Shown here in pieces: positions 19,541-27,486 of a stretch of 64,000 nucleotides of DNA (positions are counted from its first letter, which is position 1; the number at the start of each line of letters is the position of its first letter). The position numbers and the translations under genes were made by a program. The DNA is from Aquabacterium sp. OR-4 (GTDB lineage Bacteria > Pseudomonadota > Gammaproteobacteria > Burkholderiales > Burkholderiaceae_C). The DNA lies in the NCBI RefSeq assembly GCF_025290835.2, contig NZ_JAOCQD020000001.1, forward strand, positions 248,001 to 312,000, read 5' to 3'. Under the pieces are notes generated by a model. It saw only the letters and a list, made by a program, of their open reading frames with translations. It was not told the origin of the DNA and made no database searches.

Positions 19541-21656
19541 GCCCACCCCGCAGATCACCCGCTACCAGCAGTGGCTGGCCGCCCAGCGTGGCCTGCACTT
19601 CGAGGCCTATCAAGACCTGTGGCAATGGTCGGTGGATGAGCTGCCGGCCTTCTGGCAATCGATCTGGGATTTTTTCGACATCCAGTCGCCCACGCCGGCC
19701 GCCCAGGTGCTGGATGCCGAGCGCATGCCCGGTGCGCGCTGGTTCAGCGGCGCCCAGGTCAACTACGCGCAGCAGGTGCTGCGCCATGCCGATGCGCTGC
19801 ACGCCGCCGGCCACCCGGCCATCGTGTTTGCCGACGAGCCGCTGCTGGCCGCCGGCCAGCTGCGCGAGCTGAGCTGGCCCGAGCTGCGGCGCCAGGTGGC
19901 CAGCATGGCGCTGGCGCTGCGCGGCATGGGCGTGCAGCGCGGCGACCGGGTGTGCGCGGTGCTGGCCAACACGCCCGAGACGGCGGTGGTGTTCCTGGCC
20001 TGCGCCAGCATCGGCGCGCTGTGGTCGGTGTGCTCGCCCGACATGGGGCCGGTGGCCGTGCTCGACCGTTTTCGCCAGATCGAGCCCACGGTGCTGATCG
20101 CCGCCGACGGCTACCGCTGGGGCGGCCAGGCCTACGACCGCCGCGCCGTGCTGGCCGAACTGCTGGCCGGCCTGCCCAGCGTGCGGCATGCGGTGCTGTG
20201 GGCGCGGGTGGATGAGTCGGCGCCGGCGCAGGCCCTGGCCGGGCCGCACCGGCAGGCCCACGATCTGGCCGCGCTGCTGCGCGGCGACGGCCTGGCGCCC
20301 GAGGCGGTGGCCGGCTTCGCGCCCGAGTGGCTGCCGTTCGATCAGCCGCTGTGGGTGGTGTATTCGAGCGGCACCACGGGGCTGCCAAAGCCCATCGTGC
20401 ACGGCCATGGCGGCGTGATGCTCGAGGCGCTGAAGCTCGGCGTGCTGCACAACGACGTGGGGCCCACGCTGCTGACCGGCGACCGCTTCCACTGGTTCTC
20501 GACCACCGGCTGGATCATGTGGAACAGCCAGATCGGCGGCCTGCTGGGTGGCACCACGGTGTGCATCTTCGACGGCAACCCGGCCGGCACCCCGGCCAGT
20601 GCCTCACCCGGCACGCACGACTGGTCGACGCTGTGGCGCTTTGCCGGCCTGGCCGGCGTGAGCTTCTTCGGCGCTGGCGCGGCCTTCTATGCCTCGTGCG
20701 CCAAGGCCGGCGTCGAGCCGACGGCGCTGGCCGACCTGTCGCGGCTGCGCGCGGTGGGCTCCACCGGTTCGCCCTTGTCGGAAGACAGCTACCGCTGGAT
20801 CTGGGGCCACCTGCCCCGGCGCGAGGGCCGCGACATCTGGCTGACCTCGATCTCGGGCGGCACCGACTTTGCCGGCGCCTTTCTGGCCGGCGTGCCCAGC
20901 GTGCCGGTGCGCGCCGGCGAGATGAGCTGCCGCTGCCTGGGCGCCGCGGTGCAGGCCTGGAGCGAAGACGGCCAGCCGCTGATCGACGCCGTGGGCGAGC
21001 TGGTGTGCGTGAAGCCCATGCCCTCGATGCCGCTGTACCTGTGGAACGACCCCGACGGCCAGCGCCTGCACGACAGCTACTTCGACATGTACCCCGGCGG
21101 AAACGGAAAACCGGCGGTCTGGCGCCACGGCGACTGGCTGCGCCTGGTGCCGCACGACGATGCCGGCCCGGGCTCGGGCACCTGCGGCGCGGTCATCTAC
21201 GGCCGCAGCGACGCCACCATCAACCGCCACGGCGTGCGCATGGGCACGGCCGAGCTGTACCGCGCGGTCGAGGCCCTGCCCGAGGTGCTGGACAGCCTGG
21301 TGGTCGACCTGGAGTACCTGGGCCGCGAATCGTGGATGCCGTTGTTCGTGGTGCTGCGCGAGGGCGTGGTGCTCGATGACGCGCTCAGCGCGCGCATCAA
21401 GGCCGAGGTGCGCCAGGCGCTGTCGCCACGCCATGTGCCCAACGAGGTGTTCCAGGTGGCGGCCGTGCCGCGCACGCTGTCGGGCAAGAAGATGGAGCTG
21501 CCGGTCAAGAAGCTGCTGATGGGCGCCGACCCCGACACGGTGATGAAGCGCGATGCGATGGCCAATGCCCAGTGCGTGGACTGGTTCATCGGCCTGGCGC
21601 AACGGCGTGGTGCCCCGGCGCCCGCAGACACGCGAGCCCGGCTGCCGGGCGGGTGA
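19509..21656 (+). CDS. Acetoacetate-CoA ligase
   Basis: A 715-residue ANL enzyme with the long N-terminal region typical of acetoacetyl-CoA synthetases (QWSVDELPAFWQSIWDFF at ~40). The AMP motif VVYSSGTTGLPKPIVHGHGG is at ~280, FHWFSTTGWIMWN at ~325, and the C-terminal Lys motif is RTLSGKKMELPVKK. It converts acetoacetate to acetoacetyl-CoA with ATP, feeding ketone-body or polyhydroxybutyrate metabolism. The start lies inside the 3' end of the binding-protein gene; the next in-frame ATG is far into the conserved region. Its link to the peptide transporter appears positional only. Confidence 0.9.
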   Translation: MSLPTTGQRPEPTPQITRYQQWLAAQRGLHFEAYQDLWQWSVDELPAFWQSIWDFFDIQSPTPAAQVLDAERMPGARWFSGAQVNYAQQVLRHADALHAAGHPAIVFADEPLLAAGQLRELSWPELRRQVASMALALRGMGVQRGDRVCAVLANTPETAVVFLACASIGALWSVCSPDMGPVAVLDRFRQIEPTVLIAADGYRWGGQAYDRRAVLAELLAGLPSVRHAVLWARVDESAPAQALAGPHRQAHDLAALLRGDGLAPEAVAGFAPEWLPFDQPLWVVYSSGTTGLPKPIVHGHGGVMLEALKLGVLHNDVGPTLLTGDRFHWFSTTGWIMWNSQIGGLLGGTTVCIFDGNPAGTPASASPGTHDWSTLWRFAGLAGVSFFGAGAAFYASCAKAGVEPTALADLSRLRAVGSTGSPLSEDSYRWIWGHLPRREGRDIWLTSISGGTDFAGAFLAGVPSVPVRAGEMSCRCLGAAVQAWSEDGQPLIDAVGELVCVKPMPSMPLYLWNDPDGQRLHDSYFDMYPGGNGKPAVWRHGDWLRLVPHDDAGPGSGTCGAVIYGRSDATINRHGVRMGTAELYRAVEALPEVLDSLVVDLEYLGRESWMPLFVVLREGVVLDDALSARIKAEVRQALSPRHVPNEVFQVAAVPRTLSGKKMELPVKKLLMGADPDTVMKRDAMANAQCVDWFIGLAQRRGAPAPADTRARLPGG

Positions 21657-21717
21657 TCGGCCGGCTTGGGGCGGCCCGGCGTTCGGCCGATCCGCCTTCG
21701 ACGAGATGGACTGTGAC

Positions 21718-22635
21718 ATGAGCGACCCGATGAAACCCGTGATCCTGCTGCTGGTGCCGATGAAGCCGATGGAGGACGGCCTGGTGGCCGCCTTGTCGGC
21801 GCTGCGCCCCGATCTCGAACTGCTGCGCTGGCGCGCCGATCTGGGCGAGGCCGAGTTGGCCCGCGTCAACGTGGTGCTGGGCTGGGCCTTTCCGCCCGGG
21901 CTGGCCGGCCGGCTGCCCGCGCTGCGCTGGGTGTGCGCCATGGCCGCCGGCGTGGAGAAGCTGCTGGTGCCTGATCTGCCGGCCGCGGTGCCGATCAGCC
22001 GCATCGTCGATCCCGACCAGGCGCTGGGCATTGCGCAGTACGTGGCCGCGGTGGTGCTGGACCATGCGCGCGGCCTGGCCCGCTACCGCGCCCAGGCGCC
22101 GCAGCGCGACTGGACGCGCCACCCGATGGCCGCCGCCCGCCACCGCGTGGGCGTGCTGGGCTACGGCGAGGTGGGCCGCGAGGTGGGCCGCGTCTTGCAG
22201 GCGCTGGGTTTTGCGGTGCAGGGCTGGCGGCGCGACGGCAGCGCGCTGCATGACTTTTTGCGCGGCTGCGACATCGTGGTCAACAGCCTGCCGCTCACCC
22301 CGGCCACGCGCGGACTGCTGGACGCCGCGGCCCTGGCCGCGATGCCGCGCGGCGGCTACCTGGTCAACATTGCCCGCGGCGGCCATGTGGTGGAGGCCGA
22401 CCTGATCGCCGCGCTGCGCAGCGGCCAGCTGGCCGGCGCCGCGCTCGATGTGCAGCAGCGCGAGCCGCTGCCGGCCGACGATGCGCTGTGGGCCGAGCCC
22501 GGCATCACCATCACGCCGCACATCGCGGCGCAATCCTCGCTGGCCACGGTGGCGGCGCAGTTCGTGGCCGGGCTGGACGCGCTGGCCGGCGGCCGGCCGC
22601 TGCCCAACCCGGTGGACCGCGCACGGGGCTACTGA
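21718..22635 (+). CDS. ghrA: GhrA-type glyoxylate/hydroxypyruvate reductase
   Basis: A ~305-residue D-isomer-specific 2-hydroxyacid dehydrogenase. The Rossmann motif VGVLGYGEVGREVGRVLQALGF is at ~140, followed by LPLTPATRGLLDA, VNIARGGHVVEADLI and the catalytic His in ITPHIAAQS. Domain order and sequence resemble GhrA, which reduces glyoxylate and hydroxypyruvate with NADPH. ATG 21718 gives MSDPMKPVILLL; ATG 21706 is also possible. It lies ~60 nt after the acetoacetate-CoA ligase. Confidence 0.85.
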   Translation: MSDPMKPVILLLVPMKPMEDGLVAALSALRPDLELLRWRADLGEAELARVNVVLGWAFPPGLAGRLPALRWVCAMAAGVEKLLVPDLPAAVPISRIVDPDQALGIAQYVAAVVLDHARGLARYRAQAPQRDWTRHPMAAARHRVGVLGYGEVGREVGRVLQALGFAVQGWRRDGSALHDFLRGCDIVVNSLPLTPATRGLLDAAALAAMPRGGYLVNIARGGHVVEADLIAALRSGQLAGAALDVQQREPLPADDALWAEPGITITPHIAAQSSLATVAAQFVAGLDALAGGRPLPNPVDRARGY

Positions 22636-22726
22636 GCGGCGCGCGGGCCGGGCCGCGCTCAACCGCCGGCCGAACCGGCCGATAAACCGGCTTGCGGGTG
22701 GCAGTTGGGCCCTGCACCCCCCCGCC

Positions 22727-24172
22727 ATGGCCAAGCTCCGCCTTCTTCTCCAAGCTCCGCAAGCCCTGTCGGCGCCGCAGCGCCGCAGCTGGCGCATGCT
22801 GGCCTGGATCAACCTGATCACGGTCGTGTCCACGCTGCTGTGGGCGCCGGCACTGTGGCTGCAGGGCGACCGGTTGGGCGGGCTGTCGTATGCCGCGGCC
22901 GGGTTGGCGGCGGCCGGCGCCTTGCGGGTGCTGGCCCGCGGCCGGCTGCGGCTGTGCGTGCGGCTCACCATCGTGCTGACGCTGGGCTTCGTGACGGCCA
23001 ATGCGCTGTGGCTGAACCCGCCGGTCAGCGGCCTGCCGCGCTCGGCCCACCAGTACCTGCTGATGCTGGGCGTGGTGTCCACCCTCGTCACCCGCGACGA
23101 CCTGCCGTGGGTGCGCTACGGCTACCCGGCGCTGTGCCTGGGCCTGTATGCCTGGCTGGCCGGCAGCCACTTCACGCTGCACCCGGGGCCGCCGGTGAGC
23201 GCGGCGGTGTATGTCTGGGGCGCCTGGTTCGACCACCTGATGGCGCTGGGCGTGATCCTGCTGACGTTGCATGTGCTGCAGACCGACTCGGCCCGGCCCG
23301 AAGGACTGGCGGCTGATCTGCGCCAGGCCATCGAGCTGCACGAACTCGAGCTGCACTACCAGCCGCAGGTGGACGACCAGGGCCGCGTGATCGGTGCCGA
23401 GGCCCTGCTGCGCTGGACGCATCCCCAGCGCGGGCCGGTATCGCCGGCCGAGTTCGTGCCGCTGGCCGAGCGCTGCGGCCTGATGCCCGAACTGGGCGCC
23501 TGGGTGCTGCGCGAGGCCTGCGTGCAGCTGGCGCGCTGGGCCGGCGACGCGCGCCTGCGCGGGCTGGTGCTGGCAGTCAACGTGAGCGCGCAGCAGTTCG
23601 ACCAGCCCGACTTCGTGCCGCGGCTGCTGGCCCTGGTGAAGCAGCACCGCGTGGCGCCCGAGCGCCTGAAGATCGAGCTGACCGAGAGCGCCCTGGCCCA
23701 TGACCTGGACAGCGTGATCCGCAAGATGCAGGCACTGCGCCGCCACGGCCTGTCGCTGGCGCTTGACGACTTCGGCACTGGCTTTTCTTCATTGAGCCTG
23801 CTGCGCCGCCTGCCACTCGACCAGATCAAGATCGACCAGTCCTTCGTGCGCGACATGGCCGACGGGGCGCAGGGCGAGGCCATCGCCCGGGCCATCGTGA
23901 TGATGGGCCTGAGCCTGGGCATGGAGGTCATTGCCGAGGGCGTGGAGACCGAGACCCACCGCGAGGCGCTTGCGCGCATCGGCTGCAGCCGCTACCAGGG
24001 CTGGCTGTTTGCACGGCCGATGCCGGCCCCGGCCTTGCTGGCCTGGGTGCATGCGCGGCCGGCACCGGCTTCGGGCACCGGTGCGGCGCTTGCTGCGGCG
24101 GGGGCGGCTCCGGCTGCCCCGACTGCTGCGGCGGCACCGGCGGTTGCCGCCGGCGCCCAGGCTGGCGCCTGA
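22727..24172 (+). CDS. Membrane EAL-domain c-di-GMP phosphodiesterase
   Basis: 481 residues. Five or six hydrophobic helices occupy residues ~25-185, followed by a complete EAL domain at ~200-445. Catalytic and metal-binding residues look intact: EALLRW, NVSAQQ, ELTES, LDDFGTGFSS, IKIDQSF, AEGVET and YQGWLF. An Ala/Pro-rich tail of ~35 residues ends the protein. It probably hydrolyses c-di-GMP to pGpG in response to an unknown membrane signal. It has no GGDEF partner domain and starts 91 nt after ghrA. Confidence 0.92.
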   Translation: MAKLRLLLQAPQALSAPQRRSWRMLAWINLITVVSTLLWAPALWLQGDRLGGLSYAAAGLAAAGALRVLARGRLRLCVRLTIVLTLGFVTANALWLNPPVSGLPRSAHQYLLMLGVVSTLVTRDDLPWVRYGYPALCLGLYAWLAGSHFTLHPGPPVSAAVYVWGAWFDHLMALGVILLTLHVLQTDSARPEGLAADLRQAIELHELELHYQPQVDDQGRVIGAEALLRWTHPQRGPVSPAEFVPLAERCGLMPELGAWVLREACVQLARWAGDARLRGLVLAVNVSAQQFDQPDFVPRLLALVKQHRVAPERLKIELTESALAHDLDSVIRKMQALRRHGLSLALDDFGTGFSSLSLLRRLPLDQIKIDQSFVRDMADGAQGEAIARAIVMMGLSLGMEVIAEGVETETHREALARIGCSRYQGWLFARPMPAPALLAWVHARPAPASGTGAALAAAGAAPAAPTAAAAPAVAAGAQAGA

Positions 24173-24179
24173 ACCGCGC

Positions 24180-24605
24180 TCAGGCGCTGGCCAGGCCCAC
24201 GATCTGCCCGGCCGGCAGCGCCCCCGTTTGACGGGCCAGCTCGCGCCCGCCCTGCAGCTTGACCAGCGTGGGGATGCTGCGGATGCCGAACTGCGCCGCC
24301 AGCTGCGGGTTCTGGTCACTGTCGACCTTGGCAAAGATCACCCGCCCCTTGAGCTGACGCGCCGCCGCCTCGAACTGCGGCGCCATCTGCCGGCACGGCC
24401 CGCACCATGGCGCCCAGAAGTCCACCAGCACCGGCAGCGTGGTCTGGCCCAGCAGCTTGGCCGCGTTGGCATCGGTCAAGGTGATCGGCAGGCCATCCAG
24501 CAGCGGCTGGTGGCAGCGCCCGCAATCGGGCCCATCGGCCAGTCGATCAGCCTGCACCCGGTTGGTGGCTTGGCAATGCGGGCAGACGATGTGGTGGGTG
24601 TCCAT
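24180..24605 (-). CDS. trxC: Thioredoxin 2
   Basis: A 141-residue TrxC. The N-terminal zinc finger uses CPHC and CGRC at ~8-34, then a thioredoxin fold with active site WAPWCGPC and cis-Pro in IRSIPTLV. It reduces protein disulfides with thioredoxin reductase in the cytoplasm; the zinc-bearing form is linked to oxidative stress. The ATG encoding MDTHHIVCPHC is preferred over a TTG 9 nt upstream. It converges with the EAL gene, 7 bp apart. Confidence 0.95.
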   Translation of the reverse strand: MDTHHIVCPHCQATNRVQADRLADGPDCGRCHQPLLDGLPITLTDANAAKLLGQTTLPVLVDFWAPWCGPCRQMAPQFEAAARQLKGRVIFAKVDSDQNPQLAAQFGIRSIPTLVKLQGGRELARQTGALPAGQIVGLASA

Positions 24606-24644
24606 GCCGACCAAGGTGGATGCCCCGGCGCTGGTTTCAAGGCA

Positions 24645-25130
24645 TCAATGGGTGCCCGCCACCCGGACGGACGCGCCGTGCCCCATCGCGCGCGGCACAA
24701 ACCAGGTGGGCATGGTGTCGCGGGTTTCTCCGGGGGTCTGGGGTGATTGGCTGATGGCTTGCTCGACCGCCTGTTGCCAGGGCAGGCCATGCACAATGCC
24801 GTTGATATGACGCGCCGTTTCCATGCTGGGCAGCGGTTCGCCCTGGTCGTCCACAAGCCGAAGATTGGTCACGATGGCCATGGGGTCGACCATGGCGAAC
24901 ACGCCTTCCGACAACTCCACCCAGTCCCAGGCCATGGCGGCGCGACCATGCTGGCAACTGGCTGCCCACAGGGTTTGACCCAGCGACCGAAAGGCGGGAT
25001 CGTTGGCCGGGCTGACCTGCGTGCACAGATGCTGCAGAGGTAACGAATTGCTCTTGGTAAGCTGCCACAATATCGGCGGCCAGGCGCGTATCGCCCAAGG
25101 TGGGCATTGCGGCGTTTTGTGGTCGTTCAT
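24645..25130 (-). CDS. RsaM-like small protein divergent from luxR (tentative)
   Basis: 161 residues, acidic and Trp-rich, with no signal peptide or membrane segment. The core MAWDWVELSEGVFAMVD...SNLRLVDDQGEPL-like pattern followed by HGLPWQQAVEQAI resembles, from memory, the RsaM/DUF4902 quorum-sensing modulators found beside LuxR genes in Burkholderia. GGAGG at 25136-25140 fixes the ATG at 25130. Divergence from a LuxR gene supports the idea, but family membership is not proven and RsaM proteins act by an unknown mechanism. G+C here is lower than in neighbouring genes. Confidence 0.5.
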   Translation of the reverse strand: MNDHKTPQCPPWAIRAWPPILWQLTKSNSLPLQHLCTQVSPANDPAFRSLGQTLWAASCQHGRAAMAWDWVELSEGVFAMVDPMAIVTNLRLVDDQGEPLPSMETARHINGIVHGLPWQQAVEQAISQSPQTPGETRDTMPTWFVPRAMGHGASVRVAGTH

Positions 25131-25155
25131 CTGGGCCTCCACGGCAGTGATTTCG

Positions 25156-25175
25156 ATGCCAGCAGTTTTCGGCAT
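25156..25175. promoter_or_regulatory. Inverted repeat in the luxR/RsaM-like divergent promoter region
   Basis: ATGCC-N10-GGCAT, a 20-bp dyad, lies between the two divergent genes, 26 bp from the start of the RsaM-like gene. The length suits a LuxR-type site, but the half-sites do not fit the CT-N12-AG pattern, so the regulator is uncertain. Confidence 0.3.
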
Positions 25176-25245
25176 GCTTCGCGCGAAGAGAACATGTAAA
25201 CCCTTTCAGGGGTGGCCGGTGAGGCCTGTCTAGTTGGACGTTGGG

Positions 25246-25959
25246 ATGCTGCACGGGGAGTTCGCGTCGGTGCTTCAAGCCGGAACCCGTGAGGACTTCC
25301 GGGGCGAGGTGGTGCGCTTCGCGCAGCGCCTGGGCTTCGACACCGTCTCGGTGATTTCGGTGGTCGATCTGGGCATCAACCGCCTCGAGATCGAGTCGAT
25401 CGACAACGCGCCCGCCGGTTACGCCGATTCGATCAGCGACACCCGCGCCGCGCGTCGCGATCCGGTCATGCAGCACTGCCGCAAGCAGTCGGTGCCGATC
25501 GTCTGGAACCAGGACACCTACACCCGCGAAGGCCTGGGTGATCTCTGGGAAGAGCAGGCCCATTTCGGTTATTGCACCGGCATTGCGATGGCGCTGCACC
25601 TGCCGCAGGGGCGGCATTTCGCGATGGGGGTAGAGCGAGATCAGCCGCTGCCGAGCGACCGCGGCGAACTCACCCGCATCGTGGCCGATCTTCAGCTTTT
25701 TGCGGTGCACGCACTGGACGCCGCCATGCGGGTTCTGACGCCCGGCCCGGCCGTCGGCGAGCGCACGATCCTCACGCCGCGCGAGATCGAGGTGCTGCAC
25801 TGGACGATGGAAGGCAAGACGGCGTGGGAGGTTGGCGCCATCCTGGGAATCAGCGAGCGCACCGCGGTATTGCACATCAACAACGCGATGCACAAGCTCG
25901 AATGTGGCAGCAAGCACCAGGCCGTCTTGAAGGCGCTGCGCCTGGGCCTGATCGGCTGA
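25246..25959 (+). CDS. LuxR-family regulator with autoinducer-binding domain
   Basis: ~237 residues. The N-terminal autoinducer-binding domain (residues ~5-160) shows FDTVSV, YADSISDTRAARRDPVMQHCRKQSVPIVWNQ-type spacing, FGYCTGIAMALHLP and RHFAMGVERDQ. The C-terminal LuxR HTH at ~170-235 has LTPREIEVLHWTMEGKTAWEVGAILGIS and HINNAMHKLECGSKHQAVLKALRLG. It should bind an acyl-homoserine lactone or related signal and control transcription. No luxI-type synthase is visible in the window. ATG 25246 is chosen over an in-frame TTG at 25234. Confidence 0.9.
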   Translation: MLHGEFASVLQAGTREDFRGEVVRFAQRLGFDTVSVISVVDLGINRLEIESIDNAPAGYADSISDTRAARRDPVMQHCRKQSVPIVWNQDTYTREGLGDLWEEQAHFGYCTGIAMALHLPQGRHFAMGVERDQPLPSDRGELTRIVADLQLFAVHALDAAMRVLTPGPAVGERTILTPREIEVLHWTMEGKTAWEVGAILGISERTAVLHINNAMHKLECGSKHQAVLKALRLGLIG

Positions 25960-25990
25960 CGCGACGGGCTGTGTCGGGTCGGTGTCAGCC
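25954..25990 (+). terminator. Hairpin across the luxR stop codon
   Basis: GGCTGAC at 25954-25960 pairs with GTCAGCC at 25984-25990, extended by an inner CGAC/GTCG pairing. It includes the luxR stop codon. It has no U-tract, but probably separates luxR from the downstream unit with its own promoter. Confidence 0.45.
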
Positions 25991-25993
25991 GCC

Positions 25994-26009
25994 CTGTAAG
26001 ACTTGACAG
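25994..26009 (+). promoter_or_regulatory. Candidate lux box upstream of a micropeptide gene
   Basis: CTGTAAGACTTGACAG fits the LuxR/LasR operator form CT-N12-AG with outer CTGT/ACAG half-sites. It is followed by TTACCG (26010-26015), 17 nt, and TGAAAT (26033-26038), a plausible -35/-10 pair. The box centre would be at about -43 from the predicted start near 26045, the spacing of LuxR-activated luxI-type promoters. Confidence 0.55.
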
Positions 26010-26100
26010 TTACCGCCAGCCCGGACCGCTGGTGAAATTGCTCCTGAGCGCTGACGAACAGTCGCCAGCTGCCAAAGCCCAAACCTCAGGAGTGGATGCC

Positions 26101-26133
26101 ATGCAAGTTCTGCTGCCCCGTAACGCCTGGTAA
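26101..26133 (+). CDS. Predicted 10-residue micropeptide, possibly LuxR-controlled
   Basis: The ORF encodes MQVLLPRNAW and stops at TAA. AGGAG at 26088-26092 sits 8 nt before this ATG, an ideal distance; an overlapping ATG at 26096 would be only 3 nt from it and its frame runs through the terminator. The unit has its own putative lux-box promoter upstream and two hairpins downstream, the second a terminator, giving a ~175-nt transcript. The function is unknown: peptide signal, toxin-like peptide, or a translated small RNA. No downstream plus-strand gene exists that it could attenuate. Confidence 0.5.
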   Translation: MQVLLPRNAW

Positions 26134-26155
26134 GGCCAGGTTTCTAGTTTTGCTC

Positions 26156-26179
26156 CCGACCCTGTGCCCGCAGGGTCGG
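26156..26179 (+). other. Stable hairpin between the micropeptide and its terminator
   Basis: A perfect 9-bp stem CCGACCCTG/CAGGGTCGG with loop TGCCCG, just after the 10-codon ORF and 5 nt before the terminator hairpin. The pair of tandem hairpins is typical of the 3' half of structured small RNAs. Confidence 0.7.
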
Positions 26180-26184
26180 CTTCG

Positions 26185-26220
26185 CGGCCCGGATTCGTTT
26201 CCGGGCCGTTCTTGTTTTTG
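26185..26220 (+). terminator. Intrinsic terminator of the micropeptide/sRNA unit
   Basis: The 9-bp stem CGGCCCGGA/TCCGGGCCG with loop TTCGTT is followed by TTCTTGTTTTT. It closes a short transcription unit that starts after luxR. Confidence 0.88.
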
Positions 26221-26339
26221 GGCGCCGCCATTCATCGGCACGCTTCATCGGCGTGCAGCCTGGTTCCGGGCCATTGCGGCGAACGGGCCGCACGTCTCGG
26301 CGGTGGCCTGGCGTCGCGAGCGGGCGTTGCCAACGTAAC

Positions 26340-26360
26340 AAGGGGCCCGTCGGGCCCCTT
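26340..26360 (-). terminator. GC-rich hairpin after the DUF2892 gene
   Basis: AAGGGGCCC/GGGCCCCTT is a perfect 9-bp stem with loop GTC, ~30 nt beyond the stop of the minus-strand DUF2892 gene. The following minus-strand bases are moderately T-rich (TTACGTT). Confidence 0.65.
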
Positions 26361-26390
26361 GCAGTGCTGGCGCAGGCGCCGGCCGGGGTG

Positions 26391-26585
26391 TCAGCCCTTG
26401 TTCATCGGGCAGGTGTTCATGCCCACCAGGGGGTACAGCGGGCAAAAGCCCACGGCCCCGGTGAGCAGTGGCACCACGCCGATCCAGCCCCAGGCCCCCA
26501 CGGTGCCCGTGGCCGCCAGGCCCACCAGCACCAGGCCGGCGCTGATGCGAAGAATGCGGTCCATGCCGCCAACGTTCAGTTTCAT
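26391..26585 (-). CDS. DUF2892 (YgaP-type transmembrane) small protein
   Basis: 64 residues starting MKLNVGGMDRILRISAGLVLVGL, with two membrane helices at ~12-30 and ~34-50 and a Cys-containing end GFCPLYPLVGMNTCPMNKG. This is the DUF2892 domain, found alone or fused to rhodanese in YgaP. The two Cys at the membrane edge are conserved in the family. AGGAGG lies just upstream of the ATG. It lies ~80 bp downstream of the Crp/Fnr gene on the same strand; role unknown, commonly linked to sulfur or redox stress. Confidence 0.88.
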   Translation of the reverse strand: MKLNVGGMDRILRISAGLVLVGLAATGTVGAWGWIGVVPLLTGAVGFCPLYPLVGMNTCPMNKG

Positions 26586-26665
26586 GCTTCGGTCCTCCTG
26601 ACAACTCGGCCCGCGGCCGATGGGGGCACTGTGCGCCGCCAGCGGGCAGGCGTCTGTGACCAGGG

Positions 26666-27427
26666 TCACCGAGGGTTGTCGGCGGGCGGTGTCGGCCGCG
26701 CTGGAAGCGGGATCGTGGCCGGGGCTGGGGTCGGTGCCGGTGGCAGGCCGGCAGACAGTGCGCGCAGTGCGCTGGCGTCGAGGATCTCCACCCGCTCGCG
26801 GCCCAGGCGCAGCCAGCCGGCGCGCTCGAAGCGGCGCAGCAGCCGGGTGACGATCTCGCGCACCGTGCCCAGCTCGTCGGCCAGGGCCTGGTGGGTGGCG
26901 GCGATCACGCTGCCATGGCCCAGCAGCGCGCTGGCCAGGCGCTGATCGAGGCGCTGGAAGGCCACCGCCTCGGCCAGCGCCATCAACTCGGCCAGACGGT
27001 CGGCGAACACGCCGAACACGAAGCGGCGAAACGCCGGCACCGCCGTCCAGCGCTCGAAGCCGGCGGGTGACAGCACGGCCAGCTCGGTGGGGGCCACTGT
27101 GCCGCCATGGGCCACCAGCAGGCGGTGGCCGAACAGGCAGGAGGTGGACACCACGCACAGCTCGCCGGGCAAGACGCGGTAGAGCTCCAGCGAGCGGCCC
27201 TGCGGGCTGCCGCGCGCCACCCGCACCTCGCCACGCAGCACCATCGGAAAGCCCTGGCAGGGCGCGCCTTCGTCAAACAGCGCCTGGCCTTCGGGCAGGT
27301 GCAGCTGCAGGCAGTCGTGGGCCAGCACCTCGTCGCGCACCTCGGCGGGCAGCTCCGCCAGCACCGGGTAGAGCGACAGCAGGCGGTCGGCCAAGGGGGT
27401 GGGCATGGCGGGCAGGGCGGGCGGCAT
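26666..27427 (-). CDS. Crp/Fnr-family transcriptional regulator
   Basis: 253 residues. A cyclic-nucleotide-binding-like beta-barrel (LHLPEGQALFDEGAPCQGFPMVLRGEVRV) occupies ~40-140 and a winged helix-turn-helix (THQALADELGTVREIVTRLLRRFERAGWLRLGRERVEILD) ~175-225; a Pro/Ala tail follows. It has no Fnr-type Cys cluster at the N-terminus, and the barrel does not show the cAMP-binding motif. Homologs respond to oxygen, NO or sulfur signals, but the signal here is unknown. Start is uncertain between the first Met codons. It diverges from the DUF2061 gene across an AT-rich dyad that may be its operator. Confidence 0.88.
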   Translation of the reverse strand: MPPALPAMPTPLADRLLSLYPVLAELPAEVRDEVLAHDCLQLHLPEGQALFDEGAPCQGFPMVLRGEVRVARGSPQGRSLELYRVLPGELCVVSTSCLFGHRLLVAHGGTVAPTELAVLSPAGFERWTAVPAFRRFVFGVFADRLAELMALAEAVAFQRLDQRLASALLGHGSVIAATHQALADELGTVREIVTRLLRRFERAGWLRLGRERVEILDASALRALSAGLPPAPTPAPATIPLPARPTPPADNPR

Positions 27428-27486
27428 GGGGTGGGCTGGGGCGTGACAGCGGGCGGGCCTGCCGGCAGTCTAGGGCCGGACTATGG

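Noticed and set aside
22531-22760. Minus-strand frames around the ghrA/EAL junction
   Set aside because: No start, Shine-Dalgarno or family pattern; antisense of conserved genes.
25225-25240. Second lux-box-like sequence before luxR (CTGTCTAGTTGGACGT)
   Set aside because: Only the left half fits; the right end is GACGT instead of GACAG.
26096-26338. 80-codon ORF overlapping the micropeptide
   Set aside because: Its ATG is only 3 nt from the Shine-Dalgarno and the frame runs through two hairpins and a terminator.
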